Source: an uncultured Lachnospiraceae bacterium (GTDB taxonomy: Bacteria; Bacillota_A; Clostridia; Lachnospirales; Lachnospiraceae). From it: a stretch of DNA of 15,145 nucleotides. This document shows positions 7,085-14,401 of this stretch, in pieces. Made by a program: the position numbers and the translations under genes. The notes under the pieces were generated by a model. The model did no database searches, had not been told where the DNA came from, and worked only from the letters and a program-made list of their open reading frames with translations. The DNA lies in the NCBI GenBank assembly GCA_902796775.1, contig CADBQK010000390.1:1-15145 (forward strand), read 5' to 3'. Position 1 is the stretch's first letter. The number at the start of each line of letters is the position of its first letter.

Positions 7085-9614
7085 CCCTGTCACCCCCGTA
7101 GATCTCAAAAGCAGGTGTCATGTGGTAAGTGGAGTATACATCCGGTTCCAGCTGTACCTTTACACGTATTTGCCTGTGGCTGCTGATATAGGCAGAAAGC
7201 TGTGTGCTGTCCATCTCCCGGACATCCTCCGCCATGACCTCTTCATAGCGGTTGCCTTTTACATTGTAGAAGGACACATGCATATCCGGATCCGGATTCA
7301 GCCAGATCAGGCCGTCCATTTTCTGTCCGGCTTTCAGCTGGTAGAGCAATTCGATCTGTGTACCATACATCATATGCTCCGACTCTGCATAGTTTTCTTC
7401 ATCAGCAGATGAATAGGGAGTCCCCCACAATGGTCCGCTGCTCATCCAGGAGCTTCCGGACTGCTGGATATCGGTATAACTGTAAAGCATTGCAAGCCGT
7501 CCCAGCTTGCTGAACTGACTCCCATCGAGCCCTGCCTGATAGCTGTCTGTAAAGCCGCCGGCCAGATTCTCCCCGCCTGTTGTATCATGCAGAGAATTGA
7601 GCATCATGCGCATACACTCCCGTACAGCATATGCATTCCCCAGGTGGTAAGCCTGCGGATCCTCACATAAAGGAACTGCTGCGCTGCTGCCTGCATCCTG
7701 CAGCTGATAAACAGGGAAGGAGGAAATCCCATCCAGATTGATCTTTTCTCCGGCCTTTACACTGCCGATGGGATAAAACAGGGGACCTCTCAGGATAAAG
7801 GCATCCTCCAGGTCACAGTCTGTCAGGTTCTCTACCGTCCCGTACAGCATCCCCTTCCAGCACGACAGATCAGTCCGAAGCACTCCGGTATCCTGCAGCT
7901 GCCTGTCCAGGACTACCCCGTACTCCGAAAAAATCCTGTTCCTTCCGAGAAGGACATCCTGCCTGCCCTCGGTGCCGGTAAGCGCAAGCAAGTAATTGGC
8001 TTTCATCAATGCCGGCAGATCTTCATCTGCCGGTTCAGCATAAGATACATCCGCAATATGATAGCTCCCAAGGGATGAATAGCCCTGATATGGAACAAAA
8101 TAAACGGCTTTATAATCCGGAGACAGGGAAAACATGGTTTTATTCTTGCCCGGATTGACTACTTTCAGCAGGCTATGCTCCACACTTCCCTCTTCCCCCA
8201 TCAGGACGGTGGAGAATACCTCTCCGGAAACAGCAGTCATTCTCTGCCCGATCCCCATCGAGTAGATCACGATACTGGCGGCAAGTGAAAGCACAGGTAC
8301 AGCTGCCCAGAGCCATTCCAGACGATCCCTCCTTTTCAGGATATGATACAGCACCGGACCGATCACCAGCATATAAAGAGCCAGTGCAGCCAGATACCTG
8401 TACACATCAGGCGGCCTGTCTGTAATATCATAATCATAGACTCCTGAATCAGCCCGGCTGCCTCTTGTCTCCATGCCCAGGTCTCTTGCCAGCTCAATAT
8501 CCGTATCCTGCAGCAATGTTCTGCAAAGCTGTTCGTAAGCTGGAATATCTCTGCTGTTATCTGCAGGGAATGCGATTACTTTCCCGTATCCGAGGCGATA
8601 ACCGTCTCCGGCTTTTGCCTGTGCCGGAGAGATCCCTTTCAGCCAGGGCTCACCTGCAAGCAGTATACCACCGTCCTTTACCCAGGAGAGCAGCCTGGCC
8701 CACAGATCCGTACCCGCGGGAGCATCCAGGATCATCACATGATAGCCAGAAAGAACACAGGAATCTGCTTCTTCAGGGTCCAGTACCTGCAAAGCACTGT
8801 AATACCCGCTTCCTTCCAGCATGACCTGTCCATAATCAGCTGTCTCTCCGGTAGTCATGCTCCCGTTTTCTTCAAGTTCCTCCGGTTCAGCTCCTTCTAC
8901 ACCGGACTCATCCGGCAGAGCAGCCTGGGAAGACAGGTCAGAGCTGGCCGGCAGCTGTATACTGCCATCCTTCATATCATATGCATATTGCCCGTCCAGT
9001 TCCCCTGCTCTGTTTGTGATCAGGCCGGTCAGTACTGTATAATCGGAAGCCTGTGTATCGGGCAGCTGATTGCGCAGCTGGAATCCTCCTGAAAATACCT
9101 GCTCCCCTTTCTGGTTCAGGATGTCTGCCCGGGCGATAAAGTGTCTTAAATTAGTCCCTCCGCTGTAATTCACACAGAAGGCGGGGACATCGACAGAGAC
9201 AGTTTCGGATGAACCGGCAGGTACATGGATGTCCTGTCCCAATGCGATTGCCTGTCCTGTATCGTTGCTAACAGGAAACATGAGTTTCAGGACACCTTCA
9301 AAGTCCTTGCTGTCCGTTCCCCGGTTCATGATTTGGACGCGTATCGGATAATACCTGCTGAATGACGTGAATGGCCGTGCAGTATCCGTCCCGATATGGA
9401 CGGTAAAATATTCATTCTCCGCTGTATCAGACCAGGAATCCCCCGGTGTGCCGGCAGCTGCAAAGACTGCTGAAGATGTCAGAGATGCCAGCAGTATCAT
9501 CATTGCCAGGATCAGGCTAAGAACAGGTATACCTGCGAAAGCTGCCGCACCTGCCCGGCGCAGAACAAAGGCAGTTCCCCGCCTCCTGTCCTGTCTGTTC
9601 TCCGTACGATTCAT
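7077..9614 (-). CDS. Large exported membrane protein of ABC/two-component module
   Basis: I do not recognise a named family for this 845-residue protein. It begins with a basic stretch and a long hydrophobic segment (about 27-53) ending in VFAAAGTP, a probable signal peptide or anchor. A beta-rich extracytoplasmic region follows (about 65-185) with NRG/VPAGSSETVSVDVP features like an Ig-like or transport-associated fold, then an acidic low-complexity linker (about 225-262). Next comes a region resembling a GATase1-like domain (VMILDAPAG, GGILLAGEPW, about 265-370). Two spans at about 406-426 and 434-455 are joined by the short basic loop KRRDRLEW. Residues 456-845 are again extracytoplasmic. 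The layout suggests a surface partner or substrate receptor for the ABC-2 transporter. The gene starts 18 nt after the kinase stop and overlaps the ATPase gene by 8 nt, so it belongs to the same operon. Confidence 0.8.
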   Translation of the reverse strand: MNRTENRQDRRRGTAFVLRRAGAAAFAGIPVLSLILAMMILLASLTSSAVFAAAGTPGDSWSDTAENEYFTVHIGTDTARPFTSFSRYYPIRVQIMNRGTDSKDFEGVLKLMFPVSNDTGQAIALGQDIHVPAGSSETVSVDVPAFCVNYSGGTNLRHFIARADILNQKGEQVFSGGFQLRNQLPDTQASDYTVLTGLITNRAGELDGQYAYDMKDGSIQLPASSDLSSQAALPDESGVEGAEPEELEENGSMTTGETADYGQVMLEGSGYYSALQVLDPEEADSCVLSGYHVMILDAPAGTDLWARLLSWVKDGGILLAGEPWLKGISPAQAKAGDGYRLGYGKVIAFPADNSRDIPAYEQLCRTLLQDTDIELARDLGMETRGSRADSGVYDYDITDRPPDVYRYLAALALYMLVIGPVLYHILKRRDRLEWLWAAVPVLSLAASIVIYSMGIGQRMTAVSGEVFSTVLMGEEGSVEHSLLKVVNPGKNKTMFSLSPDYKAVYFVPYQGYSSLGSYHIADVSYAEPADEDLPALMKANYLLALTGTEGRQDVLLGRNRIFSEYGVVLDRQLQDTGVLRTDLSCWKGMLYGTVENLTDCDLEDAFILRGPLFYPIGSVKAGEKINLDGISSFPVYQLQDAGSSAAVPLCEDPQAYHLGNAYAVRECMRMMLNSLHDTTGGENLAGGFTDSYQAGLDGSQFSKLGRLAMLYSYTDIQQSGSSWMSSGPLWGTPYSSADEENYAESEHMMYGTQIELLYQLKAGQKMDGLIWLNPDPDMHVSFYNVKGNRYEEVMAEDVREMDSTQLSAYISSHRQIRVKVQLEPDVYSTYHMTPAFEIYGGDRDD

Positions 9615-9632
9615 AGCTGTCCTCTCTTTCTC

Positions 9633-10913
9633 TCAGTCCTGCCTGCTCTCCATAACTCTGTAAACTGCAGTGCTTTTATCTTCTGCTGTCAGCGGCAGAC
9701 TGACAGTAAATACCGTACCATCGATCCCGCTGTCTGCCGTAATGCTTCCGCCATGGTTTTCCACGATTGCCTTTGCTATGGAAAGGCCGAGGCCGGTCCC
9801 CTCGGCAGAGGGTCTCCTGGCTTTATCCGCCTTGTAAAACTTTTCAAACAGGTAAGGCAGGCTTTCCTTCGGAATGATATTCCCGTAGTTTATGACCTGT
9901 ACCTGGGCATTGCTGACATTTGCACGCAGTATTACATTGACCTGCTTACCGTCGCTCCCATACCGGACTGCATTGCTCAGCAGGTTGTCAAATACCCGCG
10001 CCAGCTGTTCACCGTCCGCATCTACCATGACAGGACGGCTTTCGCAGTAAAAGCTGCAGGTGAGTCCATGCTCTTCAAAGACCGGATAGACCTCTTCGAT
10101 CTCCTGCTCAAGCAGACTGGCCAGGTCGATCCTCTGCAGATCCAGCGGTGCGTGGCCGTAACTGGCTTTGGTAAAATCAAACAGTTCCTCCACAAGATGA
10201 TAGAGCTTTTTAGACTTTCCCAGTGCCAGATCCAGATATCTGTCTCTCTCCTCTTCCCCGCCGGCTCTCCTTGCCAGATCGATATACCCCATAACTGATG
10301 TCAGAGGAGTGCGGAGGTCGTGGGCAACATTGGTGATCAGGTCATTTTTGGTGATCTCCGCCTCTGCAGTCGCTTCTTCCATGCTGCAGACGTGGTCAGC
10401 CAGCTTGTTGATCTGCATGGCAATATAGGAGAATTCATCATCTTTCTGTACGGGAAGACGCTCCCGCAGATCTCCCTGAGCCATCAGTCCGATTCCGGAA
10501 ACGATCTGGGCGATATAACGGTTCATCGGCCTTGTCAGGAGGAAAAAAACCAGGAAGAAGATGATGATGGAACAGCATATCAAAAGTACTGCCAATTGCC
10601 AGCGTATCCCCACACCAAACAGCCGGTAAAACATATTTCCTTCCCCCAGCATGACGCCTCCCGGGTCCCTGGAAGGTGATGCCTGGAAAACGGCAGTAAG
10701 CCGGGAGTTTTCCTGCATGGAAAAAACAGCACTCTGCTCCCGTACTGTCAGGAATCCTGTCCTCATACAGATCAGAAATATGACCAGATCTCCAAGAAGG
10801 GAAACTGCCATACTGATAAAGGTGATCAGCATGATCTGGAAGCGGAAGCTCCATTTAAACTCATTTCTGAGAAGATTGCCTATCTCATTCCCGAAATCAT
10901 TTCCTGTTTCCAT
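9633..10913 (-). CDS. Sensor histidine kinase, VanS-like
   Basis: This 426-residue inner-membrane kinase senses a signal and phosphorylates the response regulator encoded upstream. There are two spans (about 27-50 and 106-127) with a short extracytoplasmic loop of about 55 residues between them, a HAMP linker (about 128-180), the H box NVAHDLRTPLTS with H198, the N box DNLLSNAVRYG with N314, and the G box GTGLGLSIAKAIVENHGG at 372-389. The H box and G box are closest to VanS-type kinases. The ATG at 10913 has AGGAG about 11 nt upstream. The small sensor loop leaves room for little more than a peptide or lipid-like signal; the exported protein next door could be the true receptor. An insertion-like element begins 35 nt upstream of its start. 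Confidence 0.93.
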   Translation of the reverse strand: METGNDFGNEIGNLLRNEFKWSFRFQIMLITFISMAVSLLGDLVIFLICMRTGFLTVREQSAVFSMQENSRLTAVFQASPSRDPGGVMLGEGNMFYRLFGVGIRWQLAVLLICCSIIIFFLVFFLLTRPMNRYIAQIVSGIGLMAQGDLRERLPVQKDDEFSYIAMQINKLADHVCSMEEATAEAEITKNDLITNVAHDLRTPLTSVMGYIDLARRAGGEEERDRYLDLALGKSKKLYHLVEELFDFTKASYGHAPLDLQRIDLASLLEQEIEEVYPVFEEHGLTCSFYCESRPVMVDADGEQLARVFDNLLSNAVRYGSDGKQVNVILRANVSNAQVQVINYGNIIPKESLPYLFEKFYKADKARRPSAEGTGLGLSIAKAIVENHGGSITADSGIDGTVFTVSLPLTAEDKSTAVYRVMESRQD

Positions 10914-10936
10914 ACCGGCCTTTTCTCCTTTTACAT

Positions 10937-10947
10937 GGGATATACAT
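10937..10947. repeat. Left 11-bp direct repeat flanking palindromic element
   Basis: GGGATATACAT here is repeated exactly at 11162-11172. The two copies abut the two ends of the 214-bp inverted-repeat element, as a target-site duplication would. Confidence 0.7.
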
Positions 10948-11161
10948 TAGGTAATTGCGAAACTGCATAACCTGCCTCCATTATTCAGTGCAGTTCCTGC
11001 ATATCTTCTGGCAGACCTTAACAACACGCCGGTCCTTAGTGAATGCCCGCCTCTGGCGGAGCATGAGCTTAGTACCGTTGCGTGTTGTTCGGAGCGAAAG
11101 CGCGTCTGCCATGGGGATATGCAGGCTGCACTTTAAACAAACAGAGTTTCGCAATTACCCA
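10948..11161. mobile_element. 214-bp palindromic MITE-like element
   Basis: The ends are 17-bp inverted repeats with one mismatch: TAGGTAATTGCGAAACT (10948-10964) and AGTTTCGCAATTACCCA (11145-11161). Inside, complementarity continues in nested blocks: 10987-11005 with 11116-11132 (17 pairs, 2-nt bulge), 11010-11016 with 11104-11110 (7 pairs), 11021-11029 with 11080-11088 (9 pairs), 11030-11033 with 11074-11077, 11043-11046 with 11061-11064, and 11047-11051 with 11055-11059 around a TCT loop. The whole element can therefore fold into one long arm. Perfect 11-bp direct repeats flank it, and there is no reading frame of note inside. These features fit a non-autonomous insertion (MITE) mobilised in trans; target duplications of 10-12 bp are known for IS231/IS4-type elements, but the parent is not identifiable here. 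A structured non-coding RNA is the main alternative. It separates the response regulator gene from its kinase gene. Confidence 0.68.
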
Positions 11162-11172
11162 GGGATATACAT
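11162..11172. repeat. Right 11-bp direct repeat flanking palindromic element
   Basis: Exact copy of GGGATATACAT at 10937-10947, adjoining the right inverted repeat. The sequence continues into a native dyad, GGATATA (11163-11169) with TATATCC (11188-11194), so the putative insertion site was itself palindromic. Confidence 0.7.
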
Positions 11173-11214
11173 AAATACATGTATACATATATCCACGGGA
11201 TAAGAATAGCTGCA

Positions 11215-11237
11215 GATCATGGTTTCACTCCGTGATC
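11215..11237 (-). other. Hairpin downstream of response regulator gene
   Basis: GATCATGG (11215-11222) pairs with CCGTGATC (11230-11237) over 8 pairs with one U-G (plus-strand RNA) and a 7-nt loop. It lies 34 nt beyond the regulator stop. No U-run follows on the minus strand, so it may be an mRNA 3'-stability or attenuation hairpin, not a full terminator. Confidence 0.4.
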
Positions 11238-11270
11238 GGATTGTCAGGGATCAAACGATCAAACATTCTG

Positions 11271-11984
11271 TCAGTCATCGATCTTATATCCTACACCCCA
11301 TACAGTTTTAATGATCATAGGTTTGCGCGGATTGGCTTCGATCTTCTCCCGGAGCCTCCGTATATGTACCATTACGGTATTGTAGGATTCATAGATCTTC
11401 TCATTCCAGACGTATTCATAAATCTCTTCTGTCTTATAAACACGGCCCGGATGGGATGCCAGCAGCTGAAGGATATCAAATTCGATTGGTGTAAGTGAAA
11501 CCTCCCGTCCATCTACTGTAACCTGGTGCCTGGCCAGATCCATTGTCAGACTGCTGAGCCGTATCATCTCTTTTTCTTTCTCTTTCTCCGGCTGCTCATT
11601 CAACTCATAATACCGGCGAAGATGGGAGCGCACACGGGCCAGAAGCTCCATGGCGCTGAACGGTTTGGTAATATAATCATCCGCCCCCATATTCAGTCCC
11701 CGGATCTTGTCTGTCTCCGAAGTCATCGCGCTCAGCATCATGATCGGGAAGTTGTGCTTCTGCCGGATGATCTTGCACATCGTAAGCCCGTCCATATCCG
11801 GCATCATCACATCCAGGATTGCCAGGCTGATCTCATTCTCCTCGATCAGCTTCAGCCCTTCAGCAGCCGAGTGCGCCTTAAATACGGTAAACCCGGCCCC
11901 TGTCAGGTAGATCTCTACAATATCCGCAATATCTACATCATCATCTACAACCAGTATTTGTGATTTGTCATTTGTCATAGCCAT
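11271..11984 (-). CDS. Response regulator, OmpR/VanR-like
   Basis: The 237-residue DNA-binding regulator should be phosphorylated by the kinase encoded downstream and control the exporter operon. The receiver domain (about 8-120) has the acidic pair D14-D15, the phosphoacceptor D58 in LDVMMPDMDG and K107 in TKPF. A charged linker rich in EKEKEKE follows. A winged-helix DNA-binding domain (about 140-235) contains LTPIEFDILQLLASHPGRV and the recognition-helix region YNTVMVHIRRLREKI, ending in VWGVGYKIDD. The frame is open to 12113, but the ATG at 11984 has GAGGGAA just upstream and gives the family's normal length; the longer reading would add an unrelated 43-residue head. The 5' leader is long and contains dyads. 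The 357-nt gap to the kinase gene is unusual for such pairs. Confidence 0.93.
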   Translation of the reverse strand: MAMTNDKSQILVVDDDVDIADIVEIYLTGAGFTVFKAHSAAEGLKLIEENEISLAILDVMMPDMDGLTMCKIIRQKHNFPIMMLSAMTSETDKIRGLNMGADDYITKPFSAMELLARVRSHLRRYYELNEQPEKEKEKEMIRLSSLTMDLARHQVTVDGREVSLTPIEFDILQLLASHPGRVYKTEEIYEYVWNEKIYESYNTVMVHIRRLREKIEANPRKPMIIKTVWGVGYKIDD

Positions 11985-12290
11985 TTCTTCCCTCTCGCTC
12001 TCTCTGCCATGCCCGGGGCAGCTGTATCCGGCTGTGCAGTATCTTTCCGGATTTATATTTTTCAGGTTAATCTTTCCAGGCTGATCTTCCCGGAAACGAA
12101 TAAAACAATTCACTTACGATATACTCGTTCAGATAATAACTGAGCCTTAGAGCTGGCTTAGTCCGCAATTTCTTTCTACGTCTGCAATATAGCCTGCTAT
12201 AAATTATATTATCATAGGCAAACAGCTATATCTTTACGAATTTCTGTCATTTTTTCGTCTGCCGGCTGAAAAACGAAAGATATACAAAAC
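11985..12290 (-). other. Non-coding leader of response regulator gene with two dyads
   Basis: No gene is supported in this 306-nt stretch. It holds a 9-bp stem, ATATAGCCTG (12187-12196) with CAGCTATAT (12223-12231), with one bulge around an AT-rich centre that includes TATAAT-like hexamers. It also holds a smaller hairpin, CTGAGCC (12140-12146) with GGCTTAG (12155-12161). The large dyad could be an autoregulatory operator over the promoter. I could not find a -35/-10 pair with proper spacing, so no promoter is called. Confidence 0.4.
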
Positions 12291-12334
12291 TGCCGCAGCC
12301 GGAGGGGCAAAAGCCTGCCTGCCGTACTGCGGCA
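12291..12334 (-). terminator. Terminator of rnpB
   Basis: TGCCGCAG (12291-12298) pairs perfectly with CTGCGGCA (12327-12334), and inner GC-rich pairs such as GGC/GCC close on an AAAA/TTTT loop. On the minus strand the stem is followed by TTTTGTATATCTTT. It starts about 10 nt beyond the predicted 3' end of RNase P RNA. Confidence 0.85.
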
Positions 12335-12344
12335 TATAGTAACG

Positions 12345-12705
12345 AAAAGTATGTCCGTAAGCCGGGTTATGTTATGATAATCATCTATCTAGGCCTGCCG
12401 TTGCCAGCAGGCTCAAGCGACCTACCCTAAAACACGCCGGGCCGACGTATCGTTTTATATGCGGTCTTGCTTCCGAATGGAGTTTACATGTGCCCTTCCT
12501 GTTACCAGGAAGGCGGTGGGCTCTTACCCCGCCTTTCCACCCTTACCGGTTACAGCCCTGAGGCCATACCGGCGGTTTATTTCTGTTGCACTGGTCCTGG
12601 GGTCACCCCCGCCGGGCGTTACCCGGCATCCTGCCCTTGGAAGCCCGGACTTTCCTCACCTGCGGTCTTTCGACGCTTGCAGCCGCGATTATCCGACATA
12701 CTTTC
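12345..12705 (-). ncRNA. rnpB: RNase P RNA, class A
   Basis: The catalytic RNA of ribonuclease P, which removes 5' leaders from pre-tRNAs. On the minus strand the universal signatures appear in order: GAGGAAAGTCCGGGC near the 5' end, AGTGCAACAGAAA then AAACCGCC, GGTAAGGGTGGAAAGGCGG, GTAAGAGCCCACCG, and GGGTAGGTCGCTTGAGCC near the 3' end. The terminal P1 helix is clear: AAAGTATGTC at the 5' end (12695-12704) pairs with GACATACTTT at the 3' end (12346-12355), 10 pairs. About 360 nt long with class A features. Ends are set from P1 and are good to a few bases. It begins about 18 nt after the nucleoside kinase stop; a TAAAAT at 12717-12722 could be its -10 box. A terminator follows. Confidence 0.97.
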
Positions 12706-12716
12706 CGCAACCAGCG

Positions 12717-12722
12717 GATATT
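12717..12722 (-). promoter_or_regulatory. Possible -10 box of rnpB
   Basis: Minus strand TAAAAT overlaps the end of the nucleoside kinase gene and lies about 12 nt before the mature RNase P RNA end. The hexamer 17 nt upstream (GCGGCA) is a poor -35 box, so the RNA may be processed from the upstream transcript instead. Confidence 0.35.
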
Positions 12723-14387
12723 TTAACCAACATCAAAGCAGCTGCCGCCGATGAATTCCCGAATAATGGAGTTGATCGGGATAGCATCATCGCTCGCCCC
12801 TAACAGATAGTTCATGAGTTTAAGGAGACGTTTTGACTCATCGTAGGCGCTCTCATCGGGCCTTACCTTAAACAGAAGAGGTTCTACGATCTGTTTAAGA
12901 ACTGCCATCTCATAGATTAAGGCTGAATTGAACATAAAATCGCTCTTCTCCTGGAACGGGAAGATATTTTTTTCTTCACCTCTCCTGACAGAACTCCACA
13001 TATCAATCGTTTTGGCAGCATTGGCTCCTCTGTGCACAGCATCCCTGCACATCCTCCGGATCAGGCGCACATCTGTTGTAGGGAGCCGGTTGTGATTGTC
13101 AATATTCAGCTGTGTAAGTGCACTGATATAGATCTTATACTTACTCTCATCTCCCAGCGAGTATGTCATCCTGTCATTCAGTGAATGGATTCCTTCGATA
13201 ATCAGCACGCTATTGGAACTGAGCTGCTTACGGATGCCCGCTTCTTCACGCTTACCTGTCACAAAATTGAAAACAGGTATGGAAACCTCGTCCCCTGCAA
13301 TCAGTCCGGTAATATCATCGTTCAATCGTTTCAGGTCGATTGCTTCGATACATTCGAAATCATATTTTCCATCCTCACCCAGAGGTGTCTTTTCCCGGTC
13401 GACAAAATAATTATCCACTGCAAGAGGCTGCGGTTTCAGCCCCAGTGCTTTCATCTGAACGGCCAGGCGGTGCGAAAATGTCGTCTTCCCGGAGGAAGAC
13501 GGTCCGGCAATCAGTACCACCCTGCGGTTACGGTCGACAATTTCGCCGGCTATGTTACCGATTATCTTTTCCATCAGGGCTTCCTGCACCAGCACCAGAT
13601 CACTGAACTGGTTATTGCATATGACACGGTTCAGATCAGCGATGGTACGGACATCCAGGAGCCGGCTCCAATGTCTGGACTGCTGGAACACCTTTGCCAG
13701 CTTTTTAGCCGGTTTTACCTTTTCCAGGACTTCGGGATGCTTCTCGTCCGGCATCATCAGGGCAAACCCTTTGTTATACTTCACCAGATCAAAATATTTG
13801 ACATAGGATGTATCCGGAGCCATATATCCGTACATATAATCAATGGTTTCATCCAGCATATAAAAACTGACGGATGTACTGCGTCTGTAGTAAAACAGAT
13901 CGACCTTATCCATGGCACCGTATTCACGGAAAATGTCCAGGGCTTCCCGCATGGGAACTGTCCTGCGGACGAAAGGAATCTTATCCTCTACGATCTCGAT
14001 CATCTTCTGCCTGACCTGGGCAATCAGCTCCTCAGTCGGTTCTTCTTCAGTATCCAGTTCACAGTACAGAGCTTTCCCGATTGAATACATCACGAAAACC
14101 TTCGGGGCATTTTCACGGCCAAAAACATCTTCAAACGCCTTGATCATCACCATCCTGCAGGTGCGCTGATAGGTCTTCCAGCCGGTCTGGGTATCTGTCG
14201 TGATAAAGCTCACATTACAGTCAGACTCCAGCGTCGATGTCAGTTCCATCAGTTTCCCATTCACCCTCGCCAGAATGATTGCATGCGGATAATCCTTCTG
14301 AAAATCCCGGCTGACATTTTGAAGGGTAATGCCGGCAAAATAACTATATGACTGTCCATCTACGGTAATGTTTATCTTATGAGACAT
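12723..14387 (-). CDS. Nucleoside (uridine) kinase-like protein with TGS/ThrRS-like N-terminus
   Basis: At 554 residues this is far longer than ordinary uridine kinase (about 210). Residues 1-65 look like a TGS domain (MSHKINITVDGQSYSYFAG, VNGKLMELTSTL), and about 70-270 resemble the second additional domain of threonyl-tRNA synthetase (YSIGKALYCE, REYGAMDKVDLFYYR). The C-terminal half is a P-loop kinase of the uridine kinase/phosphoribulokinase family, with Walker A GPSSSGKT at 295-302, the substrate loop LAVDNYFVDREKTP and LIIEGIHSL. Such fusions are common in Clostridia and are annotated as nucleoside kinases; the true substrate is not fixed by sequence. The ATG at 14387 has AAGGAGG 8 nt upstream. 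It follows the Nif3-family gene by 14 nt, so the two form an operon, with rnpB directly behind. Confidence 0.92.
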   Translation of the reverse strand: MSHKINITVDGQSYSYFAGITLQNVSRDFQKDYPHAIILARVNGKLMELTSTLESDCNVSFITTDTQTGWKTYQRTCRMVMIKAFEDVFGRENAPKVFVMYSIGKALYCELDTEEEPTEELIAQVRQKMIEIVEDKIPFVRRTVPMREALDIFREYGAMDKVDLFYYRRSTSVSFYMLDETIDYMYGYMAPDTSYVKYFDLVKYNKGFALMMPDEKHPEVLEKVKPAKKLAKVFQQSRHWSRLLDVRTIADLNRVICNNQFSDLVLVQEALMEKIIGNIAGEIVDRNRRVVLIAGPSSSGKTTFSHRLAVQMKALGLKPQPLAVDNYFVDREKTPLGEDGKYDFECIEAIDLKRLNDDITGLIAGDEVSIPVFNFVTGKREEAGIRKQLSSNSVLIIEGIHSLNDRMTYSLGDESKYKIYISALTQLNIDNHNRLPTTDVRLIRRMCRDAVHRGANAAKTIDMWSSVRRGEEKNIFPFQEKSDFMFNSALIYEMAVLKQIVEPLLFKVRPDESAYDESKRLLKLMNYLLGASDDAIPINSIIREFIGGSCFDVG

Positions 14388-14401
14388 GGCATAGTCCTCC
14401 T

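Noticed and set aside
7085..7108. TTG start at 7108 for the ABC ATPase
   Set aside because: ATG at 7084 begins the conserved MIEIRNL segment with a GGGGG ribosome site; the extra eight residues are atypical.
11985..12113. 43-residue N-terminal extension of the response regulator
   Set aside because: ATG at 11984 has a good ribosome site and gives the normal family length; the extension has no receiver-domain similarity.
12459..12803. Plus-strand frames over the RNase P RNA
   Set aside because: The region is a highly conserved structural RNA on the minus strand; the frames are chance.
13185..14084. 299-codon plus-strand frame
   Set aside because: Antisense shadow of the nucleoside kinase gene, whose minus-strand frame carries conserved motifs; no ribosome site seen.
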